From Pararge aegeria (taxonomy: Eukaryota > Arthropoda > Insecta > Lepidoptera > Nymphalidae): DNA of 64,000 nt. Each line of letters opens with the position of its first letter. Within the stretch, counting starts at the first letter, position 1. This document shows, piece by piece, positions 54,881 through 64,000 of the stretch. Where the stretch lies: NCBI RefSeq assembly GCF_905163445.1, contig NC_053184.1:6448001-6512000 (forward strand), read 5' to 3'. Under the pieces are notes generated by a model, which worked only from the letters and a program-made list of their open reading frames with translations, was not told where the DNA came from and made no database searches. The position numbers and the translations under genes are program-made.

Positions 54881-55340
54881 CTAGCTGTTGCCCGCGACTT
54901 CGTCTGCGTTTGATTTTGTTTTTTGATCTGGCATTCAATTTAGTTGTAGTTCTAAAAATAATTAAAGTATTCAGTATCGCTAAACCTTAAATGAGGGGTT
55001 TGCTGCTGTCCGCTGAGGAGTTCTGTCCTCTATCTCCAATCACATTCATCAGATCTACACAGTATGGGCAAAATTAAACAGATATTATAACATCTTTAGT
55101 ACAAAAATAAATAATTATTTTAATCGGTTATAATTTGTCGGAGTTATGGTGTAAAATCGTCAAACACTTTCAACAAAGGAACCGAGGTTAATGTCGGGAT
55201 AAAAAGTATCCTATATTATTTCTTACACTTCCAAGAATACGTGTACAAAGTTTCATGAGGATCGGTTAAGTAGTTTTTGCGTGAAAGCGTAACAAACAAA
55301 CTTACATTGACATTTATAATATTAGTAGGGATAGGGATTA
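54881..55340 (+). repeat. 'cgcgacttcgtc' element, full length
   Basis: It starts 'ctagctgttgcccgcgactt' and ends 'tataatattagtagggatag'. The interior includes 'gtccgctgaggagttctgtc', 'gtcggagttatggtgtaaaa' and 'catgaggatcggttaagtag'. It parallels 19947-20341 in opposite orientation over its full length. It has no coding capacity, and the class is RTE-like or SINE-like by recall. Confidence 0.82.
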
Positions 55341-55344
55341 GTAG

Positions 55345-55795
55345 CTATGTTAGGTTGGATGTTGGATGTTTTTCACCTCCTCATTTGCCTCGGAGAACAC
55401 CTTAAGCTGTCGGTTTTGTCAGAGCTGCCGTCCCATTGGACTATAAGAGTGAAGAAATAGATAGTTCACCTGTGTATGACTTACCTGTGTATACGCTTGT
55501 ACACTATAATATCTCGCCCGTAGGTGGGAAATCTCTCTAGAAATTACCGTGGCCAAATCGATCAGCAAAACTGTGTGTATAGAGGGTAATAACATTACTA
55601 TGGACAATATAAATTTTCTAACTTCAGATTGGTTATGAGAATTTCTTGACCCATGAATGTTGGCTTTACCTGGGCTTTTTACTTTAAAGTATAGTGGCTC
55701 TCAAATCGATCTTTAAGATCTAATCAGAGCTTATTTGGAAATGCAACGCTTAGTTCAAGTGACGGCAATGATGAGGCATCTGTTACTGACATAAT
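55345..55795. other. unannotated DNA
   Basis: No gene or recognisable repeat. Confidence 0.45.
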
Positions 55796-55799
55796 CCAT

Positions 55800-56115
55800 G
55801 AAACAATAGAATAATCTTAATATATATAAATCTCCTGTCACGATGTTTGTCTGCGATGGACTCCTAAACTACTTAACCGATTTTAAATTAAATTGGCACA
55901 CCGTGAGCAGTCTGGTCCAACTTAAGAGATAGGATAGCTTAGATCTTTAATTATAGTCGAAATTTTATTTTATTGCAAACTATTTGTCTATAATTAATTG
56001 ACAGTCACATTATAAGTAAGTCGCAAAGCCTTAAATGAATATATATCTATATATATATACTGAATACTTTAAAAACAAAATCAAACGCAGACAAAGTCGC
56101 GGGCAACAGCTAGTA
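55800..56115 (-). repeat. 'cgcgacttcgtc' family, variant
   Basis: The right end 'cagacaaagtcgcgggcaac' and 'agctag' is the complement of the family start, with 'tactgaatactttaaaaaca' before it. The left part 'aatctcctgtcacgatgttt' and 'aactacttaaccgattttaa' is a variant of the other end. The interior is diverged. Confidence 0.68.
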
Positions 56116-56119
56116 TTAT

Positions 56120-58235
56120 ATTATATAAGTTAGAGTTAGATTGAGTTCTAAAATTAACACTGACATTGAAATAGAATCAATCCGAATAATATCATGCAAT
56201 AATTTTCGTTACGGATATTAAATCAGCAAAATCAAAAACTCGACAGTTATTAAAGGAGATTCTGAAATAATAAATTGACATTCTGATTATCGTAATAGTT
56301 CGGAACGACAAGTCAATTATTCAATGCCATTGACCTTATAATTCAAAAGGAAGTTGTTGTAACTCTTCAAATTTTTTGTTAGATTGTTTAGTTTTATTAA
56401 TATTATATTGAGGAAAGATTCGCTTGTATGTATGGGAGTAGGTAAATGATTTTTTTAAACTCTAATGCCTGCATTATCAGCGAGTTAAATTGGCTATATA
56501 TCACTTGCTGACAATGAATCTAAGATTACTCCGAACTCCCAAAACTCTCCTCTCTATCCACTCACTCTACTGACCCCTATGTCGTCATAGGCTTCTAAGC
56601 ACCTCTACTTTACCCTTCATCAAGATCTTGGGGGCTCTCGTATCATCCATGTATTGAAACCTGGCCATCGCATAATCAGCAGTTTATAAAAGTTAAACTT
56701 ACTTATATTAATAAAAAATAATTAATGCTTAAGATTTGGTATCACTTGGAGTTCGTACTCTTACCTGATATTGAATTGCAATTCACCTCAAAATTCTTAA
56801 TTCTAATTCATGAAGCAAACTATGTTAATAACCACAGCAGACAGTATTACAAAACCTAAAATATCAACCACTTTCATATTACCACGGTTGTTCCGAGGCT
56901 GGGCTCGAGCGGCCGAGCTCATTCAATTTTCGCTCCCAATTCCCAAAATTCTATGTTGACTAAAATATTTTGCAGGTACCAGCTGCAAATGGACTTTCTC
57001 CCATTACTCTTTGATACAAAATTGTGTTGGGTTTCAGGTATTCCCTGTTTTAAACTTTCCAAAAAAAATATAACAATAAGTTTTTCAACTTTATTATTGT
57101 ATATAATTCCGTTCGAATAATAAATCTTAGGAAAATATAAATAAACAATTTTTCGTTTAGCATGTAATGGAACCAATAGGCACCAATAGATGGTAGGCAG
57201 GGCCATAGAATATAACTGGAAACCATCCTATTAATAAACGTAGCTTAACTTCAGAATTGTTACGCACTGTGTTATCTTACTTACTTCAACTGAAGGCACC
57301 TTTCAAATCTCTAGAACGTGACAAAAAACTGTGAATCTACTTATAAGTAGTTCTGCTATATTTTTGATTTTTAGATAAATGTATCCGCATAGCTGTAGAC
57401 GTCGTTGAGCATCGGGCCTCAGGTTTGGAACCTTGAGCTTGACTCGTGACTGTCTGTTTGTGTTATTCAAAACGACATGACGAATTAAAGCCCACTTCAA
57501 TGCTGTCAGTTCAATTCTAAGATAGATGTGCAAGTTATTTTTTACAGCGCATTAGATTGCTTTACATTTAATGGTACTTTGTATATGGGATACCAATTTC
57601 ATGGTTTAAGAAGCTGGCCTTTACGCATAAGGAAATCTGGAAAGGCACAGCCTTGAAATTTATGTTTCTCATTTGCTATGCCGCATTGTTATAGTCATAA
57701 TATGGTAAGCCGATGTATCTAATCTACAAAGAAATAATATTATATTTACATCTTAAATGCTTGTCATACTTTTTGTACCGACCACAGTGAAGACTGTATG
57801 TTATTCGATAAATGTCAACATGGAGTATAAAAAAGGCGGTATTGTCTGTTATGTTTTTTAACTATTATTATGAATTCAGTTTCTGTGATTGTTTCACCGT
57901 TGGTCGTATTTTGTAGTTTTTTATTCGATGATGCCTTGATTGCTGTATCACCTAGTTGTAAATGAAGTAGTTGATGCTTAAGATAAAAGCATATTATCTA
58001 CTTGTAAATAAAGTACTTAGTTGATGCTTAAGGTTGATGGTTTATGTAAGCTTACATATGCCACGCTCATGACCAATTTCGAGATAACAGCGTACTGGAA
58101 TAATAAGTCAATTCGAAGATTTTAAGGGGTTTCACAAAAAAATGGCATTTAAACGGATGAGCTTATAATGCACCTATTCGAATAAACAAGGCTAGAAAAT
58201 GGCTTCCCCATTTTCTAAGTGAATTTAAGTTTTAT
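56120..58235. other. unannotated AT-rich DNA
   Basis: Two kilobases without a supported gene. The minus-strand frames at 56919-57206 and 57303-57533 have no domain I recognise. A short direct repeat 'cttgtaaat.aagta.ttgatgcttaag' occurs near 57955 and 58003. Confidence 0.5.
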
Positions 58236-58238
58236 GTG

Positions 58239-58329
58239 CGTTATATGAACGTAATAGCGGCATAAGTTCAAGAACAAAGCAGTCAAACTACTGGTAGGCT
58301 GTATATTGCTATATCCTTTGCCTGCTCCG
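58239..58329 (+). repeat. inverted-repeat pair member, left
   Basis: The segment from 'cgttatatgaacgtaatagc' through 'caagaacaaagcagtcaaac' and 'tactggtaggctgtatattg' to 'cctgctccg' matches the complement of 60825-60929 at roughly 90 percent by eye. The class is unknown. The two 60-64-codon frames on the minus strand here are shadows. Confidence 0.8.
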
Positions 58330-58927
58330 TGCAAGGTAGTGTGAATCCACTTTAAGCGCCTTTGTTTCGCTCTCTTCCAAAAAGAGTGTCGGTCTGTATA
58401 CACGGAGCTTAATTTTAAAAAACGTCAAGAGCGCACCGTATTCCAGTATACGAGCAAAGCTTAGTATTCTTGGGTTTTTGGTTGAAAATGTGAGAGATTT
58501 CAACTCAAGAGCACTTCGCCCCGTCGGGATTTAGAAACGGCGTGTGTTCTGTTTCGTAGCTTTAGAGCCACCGTTTGTAACTGGAATTATTATCACTTAC
58601 GTAAACGTCGTACGTAAGGAGTTCTTTTACGGCGAGCGTTTACGGGTTTTGGTTGTAAATGTGCGAAATCTCTATTCAAGAATACCTAGTGCTAGAACTA
58701 CTTCAACGGTTTAGTACCGACTGTTATTTTTTCTCTTTTTCAAGAGCAAAGTTTAACCGGGAACTGTTTTTATTTAGTTAAGCTTTGTACAGAGTTTTTA
58801 CTTAAATGTTTGCATTATTTTAAGAGCGCAGCCAACGATCACTATGAGTGGAGCCTCTTAGTCAGCTCCTTTTTACTTGTGTTTGAAGCTTTTTTTTTAA
58901 ATAATTATTTGAAATTTATAATTTAAT

Positions 58928-59110
58928 ATTATAAATGCAAAAGTATGTTTGTTTGCTCATTACCTATGCTGTACTCAATTGCTGCACCGCTGTTGATGTT
59001 ATTTGGCACATACACACATGATTGCATTTTGGTGACGGAATTGAGCAACTTTTAATACCAGCATAGGGCAAATATTCCCACGGAATTAAGAAAAATACTA
59101 TTTTAAGCCG
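58928..59110 (+). repeat. decayed element with 'attataaatgcaaaa' start
   Basis: 'taatattataaatgcaaaag' and 'tatgtttgtttgctcattac' open the stretch, and 'ccagcatagggcaaatattc' with 'ccacggaattaag' closes it, in the manner of decayed dispersed repeats such as that at 11516. Class uncertain. Confidence 0.4.
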
Positions 59111-59114
59111 TGCG

Positions 59115-60820
59115 CATAGCCATTTATTATATTATTTATTAATTGCGCATGACTTTACAGATAAATTGATCTTGGATTTGATAAGAGATATAGCTTGCAC
59201 CCTGGGCATAGACATGGGATAATACTTGTTATCTCGAGAAAACAAACGGTCATCGATTTTCTGTACGGAAATAAACGGGCACGAAAAAGTATTAATTAAC
59301 ATATCCAGTACGTACCAACCATCTCTTTCAATAAAATGTCACTAAAAAATCCCTTTAGATTACAGCACGTTCCAGTTTCAGAAAGGCTAATCAAAAAGCA
59401 ACCGACTAGCATCGATGTCAATATTGTAATCGGTGTGTAAAACCTATAGACAGCGCGTCGTCATATTAGTTTCACCATGCATCGTTAACCTATCCTTTGC
59501 TAAGCTCACCTGAAACAAATATAGGCAACCGTGTGTGTCCTGACAACCGAATTATTTTTAGCCCGAAACCATAAAATAACTCTGGATCTTAATCAAATAT
59601 GATTATAACTAATAAAACAGATGTTATCTCACTTAACAAAATATACCATTAATCCGCGAATGTATTATCGACTCAGACTTAAACTGATGATATTCAGTAT
59701 GTTTCCTCATTTTCTTGTTTAGTACGGGAAAGGTTTGCTCAGTTTAATCCCCAGGAAGCATTCAGCCTCGGGAGCTTGCGATATTCCTATTGAAGATCAC
59801 TCTACCTTCCTTAGGATTATGGAGACTGTGTGTTATGTTCCCTGACTTACCAAACCGTTTAGAATTCGAGTTTAACTAAAGAGGAAATTTCAATCTCGTA
59901 ATCGTTAAAAAAATAAACGTTTGAGAAACGTTCAACAGTCGCGTATGTACCAATACATTCTGAAATCAAACCATCAGTCATAAATCGCTTCTTTTCAGCA
60001 TTTTAAATTTCATATTTCGCGTTACATGCGCATTCATTTTTTGCGTTTCATCGTAAGGATTACTGCAGACTGAGTGTCAACCATACCAATTCAAATATTA
60101 TTATTATAATATTAATATTCAAATATAATTATTCGATTAAATTTGTTTTCTTAATTTATAAAGTTTTTGCTCATTTGGTAGAGGGCAGCCATAAAAGTGA
60201 TCCCATTAAGTTAGGTATATACTGAACTTTAAAGTTTTAAACTAAAAGGTTGAATTGTGAACGTTATCAATTAATAAATAATAAAAACATAGAAACGATC
60301 GCTTATTGCCTTTTTTTAAATGCCCATATGCATTATTTGGCAGATTTTTTTTTCACCAAAGTAATTTACCTTAAGTATTAGGTACGTATAATGAGTTTTA
60401 ATACATTACTATTGATAAATCATTTTTGTAATTCTATTCATTTAAGGGACTTTTGTAAATGTTTTTTTGAAAAATTTATATTAACTGTTCGTAATAAAAC
60501 GCTCGACAGGATTTGTCACAGACCGTTTTACTTTCGTTGCGTTAGCCGCTAGCATATTTATGAGAACTATAAAGCAATTTAGGTCAAAGGTTTTCGCAGA
60601 AAGTGCCTAGCTTTTTAAGTGTTAAAACCACGGTTTGTCTTTGAACCGTGCGCTTCCATGTTGTGAAATTCAATTTAATTCTTTATTTATGTTTGTTAAG
60701 CAAGCGTAGGTTGGCTGTTACATTATTTATACTCATGTTATTTTTAAGTTAAATCCTTTTTATCGTATTCCTTTACATCTGCGATTCACTTTGCAAGCCT
60801 AATATTTATATTATGGTATA
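59115..60820. other. unannotated AT-rich DNA
   Basis: No gene or recognisable repeat. Confidence 0.5.
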
Positions 60821-60824
60821 GATC

Positions 60825-60929
60825 CCGGAGCAGGCCAAGGATATGGCCAATATACAGGCCAATATACAGCCTACCAGTAGTTTGACAGCTTTGTTCTTGA
60901 ACTTAGGCCGCGATTGCGTTCATATAACG
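60825..60929 (-). repeat. inverted-repeat pair member, right
   Basis: This is the complement of 58239-58329, with an extra tandem copy of 'ggccaatatacag' (two copies near 60845-60870). The two members are about 2.5 kb apart. Confidence 0.8.
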
Positions 60930-60934
60930 TATAC

Positions 60935-62235
60935 AATCGAAGATAGGGCTACCATTGTGGATTAAAAAAATATTTTGTTTCTGTTTGATCACTTTAGTAA
61001 CTTTTGGGCTGAGTTTGTTGAGAGAAAATTAACTGTGACAATACCTTATTTTTTTGATTGTGTGTACAACTAACTAACTTTACAATAATACATTCCTGTA
61101 TAATACAATAATGTATTGTTTCAAAGTATGTGTTAAAAAAAATATACCTTTTGATTTGCAGAGTGCAAACTAACTGAGATTTAGATTACCATTAAGCTTA
61201 AAAAATAAAAATAATAATTTATAATGGAAGCCCACTTAGAGCTCAGCCTGCTTTAAAATTAGTCCGGAACTAGTTGACCTAAAATAAACCAATATAAAAT
61301 ACAAACTAACAAACATATTTAGACTACCTTCCTATTATAACTGGATTTATACCAACCGGAATCTGGTACTAGAACAAAAGATATTCTAAATCCAAATCTA
61401 GCGTTGGCGGTAGACTGCGGAGGTTTTGAGCTAGTATTTGGCTCATTTTCAACCAAAACGTGCGACACTCAAGCACCCTCCGGGACCGTTATCCCTGCCC
61501 GCAGGGTGTGCCGTCAATCCTTCTATTAAGCGAATTTATAACAGGAATTTCGCTCAAGGATATCATCTCATATTATAATGAAGCCACGGCGAAATAAAGT
61601 TCGGTTCCATTAAATCATTTAAAGTTAGGAAAAATGCCGAAATTTTTGGAATAACTTTTTATGCCACATATCATTAGGTAGGTATTTGAGTTATATGAAA
61701 ACAAATTGGATACGAAGATTGAGCTTCTGATATTTTTTATTTAATCTTATCTTAAGATTGAGAATTATTATGGCTTCACATTTAGGAAAACTTTAAGAAC
61801 ACACAATAAATAAATTTTATATGAGTATAAAGAGTTAAAGATGTGCCGTTAAAATAAGTTACCAAAATCCCCAATTGTTCTTTCTTTTTATTCAAACGCG
61901 TGTCTAATTTAAATTTTGGTCGATACAAACATTTTTTTACGAAGTCCTCTCATAGTAAAAATAAACTTTTCTAATCTTTTATATGGGCTATAATAGTTTG
62001 TCAATTGACTATAAATCTAGTCTTCGCATTACGTATAGGCCATTTGGGAGGATAAATGTTTTTGTTCAACCTCAAGGGAAATATAATTCAAAGTTAGCGT
62101 TCGTGGCAGCGATTAAATTGAGTTGCCGATGGTTTTTCTTGGTAAAGGTATTTAATCTAAAAGGCCTTTCTATAGTGCACTTTTTGCACGAAAACTTCTG
62201 ATTATAAAGCATGCTTAAAATATATATTATGCATA
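60935..62235. other. unannotated DNA
   Basis: No gene is supported. A GC-richer patch at 61440-61520 ('agcaccctccgggaccgtta') has no identity I recognise. The 72-codon plus-strand frame at 61983-62201 has no domain. Confidence 0.45.
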
Positions 62236-62242
62236 ATAATAA

Positions 62243-62464
62243 TAATAAATAAATATACTACGACAATACACACATCGCCATGTAGCCACAAAGTAAGCGT
62301 AGCTTGTGTTATGGGTACTAAGATGGCTGATGAATAATTATATGAATAATATACGTAAATACTTATAATATATATCTAGATAAACACCCAGACACTGAAA
62401 AACATTCATGTTCATCACACAAACATTGTCCAGGGGTCGCTGCCCACTGCGCCAATCGGCCGTC
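62243..62464 (-). repeat. SINE-A copy lacking its B box
   Basis: The tail 'aataaataaatatactacga' and body 'cttgtgttatgggtactaag' are near consensus. At the right, 'acaaacattgtccag' joins directly to 'gggtcgctgcccactgcgcc', so about 35 bases including the B box are deleted. The A box remains. Such a copy should not be transcribable by RNA polymerase III from its own promoter. Confidence 0.9.
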
Positions 62465-62689
62465 ATAATATATTTATTGTACAAATCTTATATAGTCAAG
62501 ATCTTCGTGTGAAAAAGGCATCCATGGATTTGATATTTAAGTGGTATTAATGTACTCGTAAAACAAAATCAAAGAAAAACTCCATTAGAGAGCTTTGTTA
62601 ATGAAAACTTACACACAAATCATTTTCCTATCTTATCGAAATATCGCTCGCAGTAAGCGGTTGTGTAAGTTAGTCAGGTGACGGCAGAT

Positions 62690-62910
62690 CAATATACAGT
62701 CGTCATCGCCCCTTCTCATCCCGCGAGTGTCGTATGAGGCGACTGAGGGAATATAACCAAGAACAGGCAGCAGTGTCCTTCGTGCTACTACTACCTTCAC
62801 CAACCCGTCTCCCTAGCGTGGTGATTATAGGCGAACTCCTCCCACCCCCGCCCATGTGAACATAAGAGTCCAGCAGTGGACTGTTATAGGCTATTGATGA
62901 AGTTGATTTT
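62690..62910 (+). mobile_element. LINE-type 3' end
   Basis: 'gtgtcgtatgaggcgactga', 'gcagcagtgtccttcgtgct', 'caacccgtctccctagcgtg' and 'gagtccagcagtggactgtt', then 'ataggctattgatgaagttg', form a block I recall as the 3' end of a common lepidopteran retrotransposon. It is GC-richer than its surroundings. The 106-codon minus-strand frame is a shadow. Confidence 0.5.
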
Positions 62911-62914
62911 TCTT

Positions 62915-63515
62915 GAGTTAATATCATAATGAGAAAGCTGATAATTCTTAAGTCAGTCTGTCCATCTTTATTCGCAAAAAGTTTGGTGATAGTTTTCGTG
63001 TTCAATATAAACTTAACATACAAATAAATTATGTTTAAAAATCGATCATATCTGCACTCCTTTTCCTTCCTTTATTTTATCTTCAAAACTACAGAGCCAA
63101 TAATTCTTAAAATCACACAAAATTAAAGGACTCTCTAATGTGTCTAATGGGGAAGGAATACTAATAAAACGGAATAATTATGTATAGTACGACCCTCTCC
63201 ACTCGAGTCCGACTTGCAATTGACTGGTTTTTTATACACTTAAGTTCCTTTGCATAAATTAATAAGTCATTCGGCGACATCACTTTGCCCACAGCTGTCG
63301 GGGAGGCAACAATCGTATTACACAATTCGTCGACAAAGTAATTGAATTAATGTATTAAATTAAGTCTGCTTATTCAAAATAACCAAGTGAATTGTCACCT
63401 GAGCAATCACTTTGAAATATTCACGTCGTAATCTTGATATAACACGTATTGTTTTAATGAAAGCCAAGCATGAATTTAAAACAAATAGCATGTAATTAGA
63501 TTTTTTAATTTAAAA
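62915..63515. other. unannotated AT-rich DNA
   Basis: No gene or recognisable repeat. Confidence 0.5.
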
Positions 63516-63519
63516 TAAA

Positions 63520-63775
63520 AATAAATATACTACGACAATACACACATCGCCATCTAGTCCCGAAGTAAGCGTAGCTTGTGTTTTGGTTACTCAGATAACT
63601 GATGAATATTTTTATGAATAATTTATTTACATAAATACTTACAAAATACAGATAAATACCCAGACACTGTAGAACATTAGTGTTCATCACACAAGAATTT
63701 TCCGGTTATAGGAGTCGAACCCACGGCTTTCGACTCAGAAAGCAGGGTAGCTGTCACTGGGCCAATAGACCGTTA
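63520..63775 (-). repeat. SINE-A copy, full length
   Basis: The tail is 'aaataaatatactacgacaa' and the head ends 'ctgggccaatagaccgttaa'. The A and B boxes are both slightly decayed ('taggagtcgaacccacgg'). Confidence 0.88.
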
Positions 63776-64000
63776 AGTAACATAACACATTTAATGAAAA
63801 TATGGATCTGAAAGAATAAGGTCAAAAGATTTGTGGTGCAGTTGCTACAAAACAAATCACTGATATAAAATGTCAGAAACGAATATTACGAGTACAAATA
63901 GACTAATACAATGCACTTTTGATGCATACATGACATTGACATGGTGGTTAGAAAATAATTACAACTTATATTATTTAACTTAAACCTTAAGCTACGAGTG

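Noticed and set aside
62703..63023. 106-codon minus-strand frame
   Set aside because: It overlaps a recognised retrotransposon 3' end read on the other strand. No domain was recognised.
1..64000. CRISPR array, operon, phage or bacterial defence system
   Set aside because: There are no regularly spaced repeats, no compact gene order and no prokaryotic start signals. The SINE, LINE and MITE content is that of an insect nuclear genome.

Overview
The window looks like non-coding nuclear DNA from a moth or butterfly (Lepidoptera). It is AT-rich, has no long open reading frame outside transposon remains, shows no exon-intron pattern I can defend, and carries no rRNA, genuine tRNA or CRISPR array. 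Many interspersed repeats are of types I recognise from lepidopteran genomes: three tRNA-derived SINE families, LINE 3' ends with AATAAA-like signals and short simple-repeat tails, and decayed 'cgcgacttcgtc' elements. A nymphalid butterfly is my best guess, from memory of the commonest SINE. That is inference, not proof. I assign no repeat-database family names because no search was possible.

Layout. 1-5 kb: SINE-B and LINE fragments, plus a 142-bp hAT-like MITE with an 8-bp target duplication. 6-9.4 kb: the densest block. It holds a SINE-A copy, two LINE 3' ends meeting at an (ATT)n tract, a nearly open minus-strand LINE with reverse transcriptase, zinc motif and restriction-like endonuclease (one stop codon), and a plus-strand LINE 3' end. 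9.4-9.9 kb: a SINE-A copy split by a 197-bp hAT-like MITE with a perfect 8-bp duplication. 10-34 kb: scattered SINEs, a palindromic element family near 2.6, 10.4 and 28.2 kb, a 218-bp tandem duplication near 25.9 kb and further LINE tails. 34.7-35.1 kb: the C-terminus of another LINE. 37.5-42.3 kb: a SINE cluster with adjoining insertions. 42.3-64 kb: mostly unrecognised AT-rich DNA with occasional SINEs and hairpins.

No genes here act together as a system, and I found no convincing undescribed biological system. The most informative content is the insertion history (nested insertions with target duplications), the almost intact restriction-endonuclease-type LINE with a perfect hairpin inside its endonuclease region, the family of palindromic elements, and the strand bias of SINE-A. 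Repeat boundaries are by eye and generally good to about 10-30 bases.
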